Of a DNA stretch of 64,000 nt, positions 34,641 to 43,407 are shown piece after piece (position 1 is the first letter of the stretch; each line of letters opens with the position of its first letter). The notes beneath the pieces were generated by a model. That model was given only the letters and a program-made list of their open reading frames with translations. It was not told the DNA's origin and did not search any database. A program made the translations under genes and the position numbers. The stretch is from NCBI RefSeq assembly GCF_014205255.1, contig NZ_JACHNE010000001.1, forward strand, positions 7,068,001 through 7,132,000, read 5' to 3'. The DNA is from Streptomyces caelestis (GTDB lineage Bacteria; Actinomycetota; Actinomycetes; Streptomycetales; Streptomycetaceae).

Positions 34641-35957
34641 ATGAGTACTGAGGCCGTCGTCGCGCACGTCGTCGGCGTCATCGGCCTGATCATGCTCGTG
34701 TCCTCGGTGCTGGGATCGGTCGTCGCCAGATTCAAACAGCCGACGGTCATCGGGCAGATACTGACCGGCATCCTGCTCGGCCCGACCCTCCTGGGGCGGC
34801 TGCCGTACGGTGTGGCGGACCGGCTCTTCCCGGACGAGATCCTGCCGTACCTGTCGGTCCTCGCCCAGGTCGCCGTCGTGATCTTCATGTTCGTCGTGGG
34901 CTACGAGATCGACTTCCGGGTGCTGCGCGGCCACAGCGGCGCGGTCTCCCTGGTGGTCTGCGGCTGCCTGCTGGTACCCATGGCCCTGGGGGCCGGGGCG
35001 GTCCTGATGCTGCCCTCGGCATTCACGGCCCTCGGCGAGGACGGGACCGGCAGCCGGTCCTTCGTCCTGTTCCTCGCGGTGGCCGTGTCGGTCACGGCAC
35101 TGCCGGTGCTGGCCGCGATCGTGCGCGAACGCGGCATCGCGGGAACCGTGCCCGGGCAGCTCGCGATGACGGCCGCGGGGATCATGGATCTGGTGGTGTG
35201 GGTGGCCCTCGCCGCGGCCGTCGCCGGCTCCTCGCACACCGCCGGGCGGCCGGTCTGGCTGACGGCCCTGCTGGCCGCGGCCCTGATCCTCGGCCTTGCC
35301 GGCGTGGTACGGCCCGCGCTGCGCTGGTGGACCGAGCGGTCGAGCGCACGCCTCCTCGACCAGGTGCCCCTGGCCGTCGTACTGATGACGGGTTGCGCCT
35401 GGGCCACCTCGTCGCTGGGTCTGCACACCGTGTTCGGCGGCTTCCTCGCCGGGCTGGTCATGCCGCGGCCCGGCGGCTACCAGGACGCAGATCTGCTGAA
35501 GTCCATGGAGGGCGCGTCCCGGGTCCTGCTGCCGCTGTTCTTCGTCGTCACCGGCCTTTCGCTGGATATCGCCGCACTGGGCGGGGCCGGCCTCGCGGTG
35601 CTCGGCCTGATCCTGTGCATCGCCGTGGTCGGTAAGGCCGTCCCGGCCTACGCGTCGGCCCGGCTCGCCCGGCTCGGGCGGCAGGACTCCGCCACCGTCG
35701 CCGTCCTGCTCAACACCCGGGGGCTGACCGAGCTGATCGCTCTCGACGTGGGCCTCACGGCAGGAATCATCCATCAGAGGCTCTTCGTCGTCCTCGTGCT
35801 CATGGCCCTGATCACCACGGCCATGACCGGCCCCCTGCTCTCCCTGCTCGACGGTCGGCGCAGGGCCGGGCACGGCGGAACGACCGGCGCGGGGCCGACT
35901 TCCGCGGAGCAGCCGCGGTGGAGCGAGGAAACCGATGTCATACACAGACCAACGTGA
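34641..35957 (+). CDS. cation/proton antiporter, CPA2 (KefB/NapA-like) family
   Basis: 438 aa with about 12 hydrophobic segments. It has QPTVIGQILTGILLGPTLLG in helices 1-2, FMFVVGYEID (the helix-5 region) and the NTRGLTELIALDVGL block, all typical of CPA2 antiporters. The start has GGAGG upstream. Such antiporters accompany some antibiotic clusters, where they are thought to help export or protect against ion imbalance; here the role is inferred. It overlaps an alternative start of the next gene. Confidence 0.87.
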   Translation: MSTEAVVAHVVGVIGLIMLVSSVLGSVVARFKQPTVIGQILTGILLGPTLLGRLPYGVADRLFPDEILPYLSVLAQVAVVIFMFVVGYEIDFRVLRGHSGAVSLVVCGCLLVPMALGAGAVLMLPSAFTALGEDGTGSRSFVLFLAVAVSVTALPVLAAIVRERGIAGTVPGQLAMTAAGIMDLVVWVALAAAVAGSSHTAGRPVWLTALLAAALILGLAGVVRPALRWWTERSSARLLDQVPLAVVLMTGCAWATSSLGLHTVFGGFLAGLVMPRPGGYQDADLLKSMEGASRVLLPLFFVVTGLSLDIAALGGAGLAVLGLILCIAVVGKAVPAYASARLARLGRQDSATVAVLLNTRGLTELIALDVGLTAGIIHQRLFVVLVLMALITTAMTGPLLSLLDGRRRAGHGGTTGAGPTSAEQPRWSEETDVIHRPT

Positions 35958-35973
35958 CCGAGAAGGAGGGCGG

Positions 35974-37872
35974 ATGAGCCGAGAGGTGCACACGATCACC
36001 GAGAGGTTCCGGGACGCGGTCACGCGATTCCCGGGCAGGACAGCGGTCACGGCGCCGGACCAGGACCTCACCTACCGGCAGCTGGACGAGCGGGCGGACG
36101 CGCTCGCGCACGCACTCGTCCGGGCGGGAGTGCGGCGGGGTTCGCCGGTGAGCCTGGTGACGCCGCGCACCACGGACATCGTCGTGGGGATGCTCGGCAT
36201 CCTCAAGGCGGGTGCCGCCTACGTCCCCATCGACCCGGAGTACCCACCGGCCCGGATCGCGTGGTCCATCCGAGACAGCGGCTCCGCCGTCGTCGTGACC
36301 ACCACGGCGGCCGCGGACACCCTCTCCGGCCTGGAATCCGACGCAGGCGTCGGCGTCATGGTGCTGGACGATCTGCCCGCCGCGCCCGAGGGCCCTGCGC
36401 CCGCACTGCCGGACGGCGACGGCGCCGACCTCGCGTACGTCATCCACACCTCGGGAACCACCGGCACCCCCAAGGGAGTGCTGGTGGAGCACCGCAGCGT
36501 GCTGCGCCTGTTCGATGTGGTGCGCGAGCAGTTCGAAATCGACGAGCACGATGTGTGGTCGGTGTTCCACTCGGCCGCCTTCGACTTCTCGGTGTGGGAG
36601 ATCTGGGGGGCACTGCTGTTCGGCGGACGCCTGGTGATCGTTCCCCGGGAGGCGGCCCGGTCGCCCGAGGCGTTCCGCAGGCTGCTGGCGGGCGAAGGCG
36701 TCACTGTGCTCAGCCAGACACCGTCCGCCTTCCACCGCCTCGCGGCGGCCGACGCACGCACCGCCGACGGGCCCGGTGCGCTGCGGCTCGTGGTGTTCGG
36801 CGGCGAAGCGCTGGACACGGCCGCCCTCCGGCCCTGGGTGGACCGGTACGGGACCGACCGCCCCCGGCTGGTCAACATGTACGGCATCACCGAGGCGACC
36901 GTGCACGCCTCCTGCCGCCCGCTGGAGCGCGCCGACGTGGACCGCGGCGGGCCGAGCCCGATCGGGATCCCGCTGTCCGACCTGTCCTTCCACGTGCTCG
37001 GTGAGAACGGGAGGCCGGTCGCCGACGGTGAGCCGGGGGAGCTGTTCATCGAGGGCCCCGGCCTGGTCCGCGGCTACCTGAACCGCCCGGAGCTGGAGGC
37101 GGAGCGGTTCCCCGAGCACACCGGCGCGGACGGGGCGCGCCACCGCCGGCTGCGCACCGGCGACCGTGTGGTCGCCCTGCCCGATGGCGGCTACGGCTAT
37201 CTGGGCCGGGTCGACGACCAGATCAAGCTTCGCGGCTATCGCGTCGAACCAGGCGAGATCGAGAGCCTGCTGGCCGGACATGACGAGGTGGCGCGCGCCC
37301 TGGTCGTCCCGCACGACTACGGTGAGGGAGACGTCAGGCTCGTCGCCTACCTCGAAACCACGGCGGCCGAGGCGCCGCTCGCCGCCGAACTGGCCAAGCT
37401 CGCAGAGACGTTGCTGCCCGCGCACATGCGCCCCGCCCGGTACATCGCGCTGAGCTCCTTCCCGCTCACGCCGCAGAACAAGGTCGACAAGCGGCGGCTG
37501 CCCGCGCCGCAGACCACGGATGCCGACGGCGCCACACCGCACGATGGCGGCCCGCTCGGCACCGAGGATCGGATCACGTCGGTCTGGCGCGCCGTCCTCG
37601 ATGTGCCGGAGGCGGACCGCGACGCGGACTTCTTCTCGCTCGGCGGCACCTCCCTGTCGCTGCTGCGGATGTTCGCTCAGGTCAACGAGGAGTTCGCGAT
37701 CGACCTCGACATCACCGTGCTGATCGACGGCGCGACCGTCGGCGCGCTCGCCTCGCACGTCGACGCGGCTCTGGCCGACCGTCCCGGCCCGCCCCGTACG
37801 GCAGCGAGTGCCCGAGCCCATGAGCCTCATCCGGCCTCCCCGGGCCGCCCGACCCCAACGGAGACACCATGA
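35974..37872 (+). CDS. threonine-activating A-PCP didomain (SyrB1-like)
   Basis: 632 aa from ATG 35974, which follows a perfect AAGGAGGG; the ATG at 35935 lacks one. A domain at about residues 1-515 (HTSGTTGTPKG, MYGITEA, RTGD, PQNKVDKR), PCP serine near 557 (LGGTSLSL). Pocket residues read as D-F-W-S-V-G-M-V-H, which is the threonine code with conservative changes. There is no C domain. The next two genes are SyrB2-like and SyrC-like, so threonine is most likely chlorinated while held on this PCP and then moved to the main line. ATGA overlap with the halogenase gene. Confidence 0.93.
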   Translation: MSREVHTITERFRDAVTRFPGRTAVTAPDQDLTYRQLDERADALAHALVRAGVRRGSPVSLVTPRTTDIVVGMLGILKAGAAYVPIDPEYPPARIAWSIRDSGSAVVVTTTAAADTLSGLESDAGVGVMVLDDLPAAPEGPAPALPDGDGADLAYVIHTSGTTGTPKGVLVEHRSVLRLFDVVREQFEIDEHDVWSVFHSAAFDFSVWEIWGALLFGGRLVIVPREAARSPEAFRRLLAGEGVTVLSQTPSAFHRLAAADARTADGPGALRLVVFGGEALDTAALRPWVDRYGTDRPRLVNMYGITEATVHASCRPLERADVDRGGPSPIGIPLSDLSFHVLGENGRPVADGEPGELFIEGPGLVRGYLNRPELEAERFPEHTGADGARHRRLRTGDRVVALPDGGYGYLGRVDDQIKLRGYRVEPGEIESLLAGHDEVARALVVPHDYGEGDVRLVAYLETTAAEAPLAAELAKLAETLLPAHMRPARYIALSSFPLTPQNKVDKRRLPAPQTTDADGATPHDGGPLGTEDRITSVWRAVLDVPEADRDADFFSLGGTSLSLLRMFAQVNEEFAIDLDITVLIDGATVGALASHVDAALADRPGPPRTAASARAHEPHPASPGRPTPTETP

Positions 37873-38825
37873 CCGTGCAGGCAGCAGACTTCTCCCTCAG
37901 CAAGGACGAACTGGAGGCATTCCACCGCAACGGCTACGCGGGCCCCTTCACGCTCTACGAGCCGGACGAGATCAAGAAGGCGTGGGGCAGGACCCGTCTG
38001 GAACTGCTCGACCGCAGCGCCGCCGTCTACCAGGACGACGCGGCCATATCCGGCAGTACCAACATCTCCAACTACGACCGCCACCTGGACCACGGATTCC
38101 TCGCGGAGCACGTCACCCGCCCCGAGATCGTGGACCGGGTCACCGGCATCCTCGGCCCCGACCTGCTGTGCTGGCGCACCGAGTTCTTCCCCAAGAACCC
38201 GGGCGACGAGGGCACGGACTGGCACCAGGCCGACACCTTCGCCAACGCCTCGGGCACCCCGCAGATCCTGTGGCCGGGCGGTTCGCAGTTCGGCGGCACC
38301 ATCACCGTGTGGTGCGCGTTCAGCGAGGCGACCGTCGACCTGGGCTGCCTTCAGTTCATCCCGGGCACGCACGAGTCCATGAACTACGACGAAACCCGCC
38401 GGATGCACTACGCCCCTGAGCGGAACACCTCGGTGGAGAAGAAGGGCGTGCGACGCGGCTTCTTCGGATACGACTACCGGGAACTCCAGATCGACCCCAA
38501 CTGGGAGCCAGACGAGTCCCAGGCGGTGTCCATGGAGATGCGGGCCGGGCAGTTCATCGTGTTCTGGTCCACCCTCATGCACGCCTCGCACCCGCATCTC
38601 GGTACGACCCGGGAGATGAGGATGGGGTACGCGGCCCGCTACGTTCCCACGTCCGTACAGATCTACCCCGGGACCGACGTCATCGAGGAGTACGGCGGCG
38701 CGGTGAGCCTGGACCACTACGGCGCCGTGCTGGCGAGCGGCGAGGACCGCTTCGGCCACAACCGCATCGCCCGGGAGACCACCCGTGGGCTGCCGTTCAA
38801 ACGCCGGTCCGGGCAAGCCCGATGA
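37869..38825 (+). CDS. non-haem Fe(II)/2-oxoglutarate halogenase, SyrB2-like
   Basis: 318 aa, very close to SyrB2 of syringomycin synthesis over its whole length (TRLxLLDRSAAxYQD, ILGPxxLCWRTEFFPK, CLQFIPGT, GVRRGFFGYDYR, FWSTLMHAS). The iron site reads DWHQADTF: His119, then Ala121 where hydroxylases have Asp/Glu, the mark of halogenases because halide takes the free iron site. The second iron His is His238 in LMHAS; both are offset by three from SyrB2 His116 and His235. The enzyme should put Cl on the methyl carbon of PCP-bound threonine to give 4-chlorothreonine. It is flanked by overlapping partner genes. Confidence 0.95.
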   Translation: MTVQAADFSLSKDELEAFHRNGYAGPFTLYEPDEIKKAWGRTRLELLDRSAAVYQDDAAISGSTNISNYDRHLDHGFLAEHVTRPEIVDRVTGILGPDLLCWRTEFFPKNPGDEGTDWHQADTFANASGTPQILWPGGSQFGGTITVWCAFSEATVDLGCLQFIPGTHESMNYDETRRMHYAPERNTSVEKKGVRRGFFGYDYRELQIDPNWEPDESQAVSMEMRAGQFIVFWSTLMHASHPHLGTTREMRMGYAARYVPTSVQIYPGTDVIEEYGGAVSLDHYGAVLASGEDRFGHNRIARETTRGLPFKRRSGQAR

Positions 38826-39970
38826 CGGACTCCCTGAGCCGTCTCGCCGAGGCGCTCAAGGACGCGGAATCCCTGATCCGCGCCGTCCCCGAGGGCCTCC
38901 GGGTCGCCTCGCCCGGTCCGGCGGCACAGTTCCAGCACCGCCTCGACCTGCTCACCGGAGAACTGGGCCTGCCGCGGCTGGAAGTGACGCCGGACCCCGC
39001 GCCGTTGTGGTCCGTGGAACTGGCCCTCAGCAGATACCTGGCCCGCGCGGACACCTGCGCCGACGGGAGTGCCGCCACCGGCCGGGACGGTGCCCAGGCG
39101 GCCGCCCGGTTCCTGGCCGACACGTTCCCCAACGGCCCCGCCGTGGTCGCCGCCCGTGACGGCAGCCCGTTGCGCTGCTGGGCGGCCGGGCCCGTGGACG
39201 CCCCGGCCGTGGCCCTGGTCACGGCCTGCGGCATGCCGGCGGGCCTGGCCGCCGGCTGGATGCGTGCGCTGTCCGGCAGGTTCCGGGTGGTGACATGGGA
39301 GAGCCGGGGCCTGTTCCCCGTACCGGGCGGCCAGGGCCCGGCCGCGCTCGGCGGCCACGACCTGACTGCCCAGGCTGATGACCTGCTCGCGGTGCTCGAC
39401 GGCCTCGGCATCCGGCAGGCCCACGCCATGGGCCTGTGCGGGGGCGCGGTCGTGGCACTGGCCGCCGCGGCCGACGACGACCGGGTGACGTCGCTGAGCC
39501 TGTGGCACGGCGACTACGAACTCGGGGACGAGGCCCCCAAGACCCAGCACCAGAGCGACGTGCAGCCGATGCTGGCCATGGTCGCGCGCAGCGAGGGCAA
39601 GGCGGCCGGGCTGCACGCGCTGATGCGCCGCCCCGTCGTACTGGACGCCATGCGCGCGGACATCGCCCACCACCTCATCTATCCGTATGCCACGCCCCTG
39701 CTGCTGCACCGCTACGGCCTGCTCAACGGCGCGATCATGTCCACGGACTCCCGCCCGTACCTGTCGGCCCCGCAACCCGCCCTGGTGGTGACCAGTCGGG
39801 ACGACACCACCGCACACCCCGCCGGTTCCGTGTACGTCGCGGGACAGCTGCCGGCCGCGACGCTGGTCACCCGGCCGACCGGTGACCACCTCTCCGCGTT
39901 CGACGCGGGCCCCGAGGTGGTCGCGCTCGCTGAGAAGTTCCTCTGCGAGGTCACGGGGGACCGCACGTGA
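38822..39970 (+). CDS. aminoacyltransferase shuttle, SyrC-like alpha/beta hydrolase
   Basis: 382 aa. The alpha/beta fold lies at about residues 120-375. The nucleophile elbow is MGLCGGAV, so the nucleophile is Cys rather than Ser, as in SyrC and CmaE, which move an aminoacyl group between carrier proteins by a thioester. TSRDDTTA and TGDHLSAF give the Asp and His of the triad. It overlaps the halogenase gene by 4 bases. It should carry chlorothreonine from the A-PCP didomain to a downstream PCP, perhaps that of the FkbM-PCP protein or an NRPS module. Confidence 0.9.
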   Translation: MTDSLSRLAEALKDAESLIRAVPEGLRVASPGPAAQFQHRLDLLTGELGLPRLEVTPDPAPLWSVELALSRYLARADTCADGSAATGRDGAQAAARFLADTFPNGPAVVAARDGSPLRCWAAGPVDAPAVALVTACGMPAGLAAGWMRALSGRFRVVTWESRGLFPVPGGQGPAALGGHDLTAQADDLLAVLDGLGIRQAHAMGLCGGAVVALAAAADDDRVTSLSLWHGDYELGDEAPKTQHQSDVQPMLAMVARSEGKAAGLHALMRRPVVLDAMRADIAHHLIYPYATPLLLHRYGLLNGAIMSTDSRPYLSAPQPALVVTSRDDTTAHPAGSVYVAGQLPAATLVTRPTGDHLSAFDAGPEVVALAEKFLCEVTGDRT

Positions 39971-40079
39971 AACGGCCGCCCCGCTGCCGCCACCGGGCGC
40001 CTCCCCGCAGCAGCCGGCGCCCCCGCGCCGTCCACCCCTGTGCAGCGCCCGCCCGATGCGATCACGAAAGTAGGGACAC

Positions 40080-41480
40080 ATGAGTCACCCGGCCGGCAAC
40101 GGCGAGGCCGCGGCGGCCCTGCGCGAGCACGACGCGGTGGCCGACGCCCTCGTGGAGATCCCGCCAGACGGCACGGAGCCCGTCGTCCATCTGGTACCCG
40201 ATCCGAACGGCGCGCCGATGCTGCACCGTGCGGTGGCCATCGAGGCGGCGGGTCGGCTCGGGGCCCTCGCCTGGCACGAGCCCGCCGACGACCTGCGGGT
40301 GGCCGGGCTGAACCGCAGCGAGACCGACTTCCTCCACCGCGAGATCTTCCTCGACAACGCCTACTTCCGGCACGGCATCGTCCTCCCCGGGGACGCGGTT
40401 GTCGTGGACGCCGGAGCCAACATCGGCATGTTCACCCTGTACGCGGCACGGCACAGGCCTGCCACGCGGTTCGTCGCGATCGAACCGGTCGCGGAACTCG
40501 CCGCCGCCGTCGCGGTCAACGCCGAGCTGTACGGGCTGGACGTCACCGTTGTGGAGAGCGGACTCGGCAGCGCGGTGGGGGAGATGGACTTCACCTTCTA
40601 TCCGCGCAACAGCGTGATGTCGGGCGCACACGCCGACGCCGAAGAAGACCTCCGCTCGCTCCACAGTTATCTGCTCACCGGAGCGGGCGACGACAACGGG
40701 GACGGGCTCGACCGGCTCGCCACCGACCGGCTGGCCGTCGAGCACCGGCGCATCCCCGTCACCACGCTCGCCGAGGTCGCCGCCGAGCACGGCCTGGACC
40801 GGATCGATCTGCTCAAGATCGACGTGGAGAAGGCCGAGGCGGAGGTGCTGGAGGGCATCGACAGCACGCTGTGGGAGGGGATCCGTCAGATCGTCATGGA
40901 GGTGCACGACACCGGGGGACGGTTGGCGTCCGTCGTGGCGAGCCTGGAGCGCAAGGGATTCACCGTCTCCCACGAGCAGGATCCGCGGCTGACGGGAACG
41001 CCCTGCGTCAACGTGTTCGCCCGGCGCCCGGACGGACCCACCCGGATGACGCCCGCTCGCGCCACGGCCACGGGTCCGACCCTGCGGCGGCTGGAGGCGG
41101 AGCTGCGCGACCTCCTCGCCCGGCGGGTTCCCGGCCTGGCGCCGCCCCGGCGCTTCGTCCTCGCCTGTGGGCTCGACGGAATCGCGGCTCGCTCCACCAC
41201 CGTGGCGCACGGGGCCGTGCCGCACACGGCGCGCACCGACGTGTTCACGCGGCTCTGGGCCGGCATCTTCGGCCCCGAGGCGGTGCGTCCCGACGCGGAC
41301 TTCTTCGACCTCGGCGGCGACTCCCTGACCGCGATGCGGCTGCTCGTACAGCTGGAGGAGGAGCTCGGGGAGGATGCGCTCGAACCGGATATGATCTTCA
41401 CGACGAGCACGTTCGCCGAGCTGGCGGCCGCCGTTCAAGCCTCCGGCCACGACCCGTCCCTAGCGGACCGGCCCGTATGA
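40080..41480 (+). CDS. FkbM-type methyltransferase fused to a PCP
   Basis: 466 aa. Residues about 95-310 form an FkbM-family SAM methyltransferase (VVDAGANIGMFTLYAAR, FVAIEPV, LLKIDVEKAEAEVLEGI). Residues about 390-455 are a carrier domain with DLGGDSLTAM. FkbM enzymes usually O-methylate hydroxyls. A fused carrier with no A domain must receive its cargo in trans, and the SyrC-like shuttle is encoded just upstream. A plausible role is O-methylation of the threonine-derived residue (inference). The start follows AAAGTAGGGA after a 109-base gap that holds nothing I recognise. Confidence 0.88.
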   Translation: MSHPAGNGEAAAALREHDAVADALVEIPPDGTEPVVHLVPDPNGAPMLHRAVAIEAAGRLGALAWHEPADDLRVAGLNRSETDFLHREIFLDNAYFRHGIVLPGDAVVVDAGANIGMFTLYAARHRPATRFVAIEPVAELAAAVAVNAELYGLDVTVVESGLGSAVGEMDFTFYPRNSVMSGAHADAEEDLRSLHSYLLTGAGDDNGDGLDRLATDRLAVEHRRIPVTTLAEVAAEHGLDRIDLLKIDVEKAEAEVLEGIDSTLWEGIRQIVMEVHDTGGRLASVVASLERKGFTVSHEQDPRLTGTPCVNVFARRPDGPTRMTPARATATGPTLRRLEAELRDLLARRVPGLAPPRRFVLACGLDGIAARSTTVAHGAVPHTARTDVFTRLWAGIFGPEAVRPDADFFDLGGDSLTAMRLLVQLEEELGEDALEPDMIFTTSTFAELAAAVQASGHDPSLADRPV

Positions 41481-42220
41481 CCGCGGCGAGCCGGTGGTTC
41501 CACCGCCCCGATCCACGGCCGCACGCCCGCATCCGGCTGGTGTGCCTGCCGTACGCGGGTGCGGGCGCCGCGGTCTTCAAGGGCTGGGCGGAGCGGCTGG
41601 CCGCCGACGTGGAACCCCTCTGGGTGCGGCTGCCCGGCCGGGAGAACCGGCTCCGCGAACGGCCGCTCGCACAGTGGCCTGAGCTCGTCGACGAGTTCGC
41701 CGCGGCACTGACGGAGGAGGTGCCGTCCCCGTATGTGCTGTTCGGACACAGCATGGGCGGGATGGTGGTGTACAAGACGGTGACCTCGACGGCGCTGAGC
41801 CGCGTGCCCGAGCGTGTCGTGATCTCCGCCTGCCGGGCACCGGACGTACCGCGTGCGGTGCCCGCGCTTCACGAACTGCCGGAGGAGGAGTTCGCGAGGG
41901 GGCTTGCCGACCTCGGCGGGGTGCCCGCGGAAGTCCTGGCGGGCCGCGGTCTGTTCAGGATGCTGGAGCCCATGCTCCGCGCCGATCTGCGGCTCGCGGA
42001 GACTTGGCCGCCGGACCCGCCCGGGCCGGTGCCGGTTCCGCTCACCGTGCTCTGGGGCGATGCGGACCACGTGGCGCCGCGTGCCGCCGTGGAGGCGTGG
42101 CGCCGGCTCGCACTCGGCGGGTACCGGGGCCGGGAGGTGGCCGGAGGCCATTTCTTCCTCACCGATCCGGCCGCCGGCGTCGTCGAACTGCTCAATCGTG
42201 AAATCGGAGGGTGCGGATGA
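41477..42220 (+). CDS. type II thioesterase, second copy
   Basis: 247 aa, starting in an ATGA overlap. LVCLPYAGAGAAVFKGW near the start, nucleophile elbow FGHSMGGM, VLWGDADHV with the catalytic Asp, and final GGHFFLTD histidine. It differs clearly from the type II thioesterase at 17172, so the cluster has two editing enzymes. Here the neighbours suggest care of the halogenation line carriers, or release of the modified amino acid. Confidence 0.9.
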   Translation: MTAASRWFHRPDPRPHARIRLVCLPYAGAGAAVFKGWAERLAADVEPLWVRLPGRENRLRERPLAQWPELVDEFAAALTEEVPSPYVLFGHSMGGMVVYKTVTSTALSRVPERVVISACRAPDVPRAVPALHELPEEEFARGLADLGGVPAEVLAGRGLFRMLEPMLRADLRLAETWPPDPPGPVPVPLTVLWGDADHVAPRAAVEAWRRLALGGYRGREVAGGHFFLTDPAAGVVELLNREIGGCG

Positions 42221-43389
42221 CTCGGTCCGTGTATCTGACCCCGCGCCACGAGGAGTTCCGCGCCAGTGTGCACGCGTCGCTCGCGACGCTCATCGTGCCC
42301 GAGGCCGAGGCCTGGGAGCGGGACGGCGCCGTGCCGCATTCGGCGTGGCGGATGCTGGGCAAGGAGGGATATCTGGGTCTGTTGCATCCCGAGCGGGTGG
42401 GCGGCAGCGCACAAGACCTGTTCACCTCCGTGGTCTTCCTGGAGGAGCTGGGCCGTACCGGATTCGGCGGCCCGCGCGCCGCGATCTCCGTACACGCCTA
42501 CATGGCCACGCACTATCTGGCGGTGGCGGACGATCCCGTCCTGGACCGCGCGTACCTGGCACCAGCCGTCCGCGGCGAGCGGGTAGGCGCGTTGGCGATC
42601 ACCGAGCCCGGTGCGGGTGCCGATCTGTCCGGCATGGCCACGACGGCAGAGCGGGACGGCGACCACTATGTGGTACGCGGGGTGAAGTCCATGGTCAGCA
42701 ATGGGCTCACCGCAGATTTCCACGTCGTGGCGGTCCGCACCTCGCCGCACACGGCCTCCGGCCCGCGTGGGGCGACGGGCCTGTCCCTTCTGGTGATTGA
42801 CGCCGGTCTGCCCGGTGTCGGCGTCGAACCGGTCCGTACGCTGGGCTGGCGGGCCGCCGGCACGTCGACGGTGACCTACGACGGGGTACGCGTGGCTGCC
42901 GACCGCCTGATCGGGCGGCCCGACAGCGGCTTCTACCAGCTGATGCGCAGCCTCCAGTTGGAACGCCTCGTCGCGGCCGCCGCCGCGCTGGGCGGTATGG
43001 ACCGCTGCCTGGAGGACCTCCGGCAGTTCCTCAACGGACGCCGGGCGTTCGGCGGGACCCTCGCACAACTCCAGGCCCCGGTCCACCGGATTGCCGATCT
43101 GGCCACCGAGCTGGCGGCCGCCCGCCAGCTCGTCCACCACGCGGCCTGGCTGTACGAGCAGGGCGAGCTGCCGGCCACCGAGTGCTCGATGGCCAAGCTG
43201 CACACGACCGAGCTGGCGTGCCGCCTGGCCGACGCGAGCCTCCAGCTCCAGGGATCGGCGGGCTATCTCGAATCCTCCGCCGCAGCCCGGATCCAGCGGG
43301 ACGCTCGCGCGGCCACTATCGCCGCCGGGCCCAGTGAGGTGATGCGCGATCTCGTCGGCCGCGCGGTCCTGCGGACATCGGCGCTGTGA
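42217..43389 (+). CDS. acyl-CoA dehydrogenase-like flavoprotein 3
   Basis: 390 aa from ATG 42217 (ATGA overlap, GGAGGG 5 bases upstream); GTG 42211 is an alternative. It has ITEPGAGADLSGMA (flavin block) and QGSAGYLESSAAARIQRD. The canonical catalytic Glu position is Ala (IAAGPSEVM). In kutzneride synthesis a flavoprotein of this family (KtzA) turns a gamma-chloro amino acid on a carrier into a cyclopropane. This gene ends the operon that makes gamma-chlorothreonine, so a similar ring closure is possible, as is plain alpha,beta-dehydrogenation. Its stop lies in the terminator hairpin. Confidence 0.88.
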   Translation: MTRSVYLTPRHEEFRASVHASLATLIVPEAEAWERDGAVPHSAWRMLGKEGYLGLLHPERVGGSAQDLFTSVVFLEELGRTGFGGPRAAISVHAYMATHYLAVADDPVLDRAYLAPAVRGERVGALAITEPGAGADLSGMATTAERDGDHYVVRGVKSMVSNGLTADFHVVAVRTSPHTASGPRGATGLSLLVIDAGLPGVGVEPVRTLGWRAAGTSTVTYDGVRVAADRLIGRPDSGFYQLMRSLQLERLVAAAAALGGMDRCLEDLRQFLNGRRAFGGTLAQLQAPVHRIADLATELAAARQLVHHAAWLYEQGELPATECSMAKLHTTELACRLADASLQLQGSAGYLESSAAARIQRDARAATIAAGPSEVMRDLVGRAVLRTSAL

Positions 43390-43407
43390 TCGCCGCGGTC
43401 ACAGCGC
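43381..43407. terminator. bidirectional hairpin containing both stop codons
   Basis: Perfect 9-base arms GCGCTGTGA (43381-43389) and TCACAGCGC (43399-43407) around a 9-base loop. The TGA of the dehydrogenase is in the left arm and the TGA of the regulator, on the other strand, is in the right arm. Confidence 0.65.

Noticed and set aside
35935..35973. ATG 35935 as start of the Thr A-PCP gene
   Set aside because: It overlaps the antiporter gene and lacks a ribosome binding site; ATG 35974 has AAGGAGGG.
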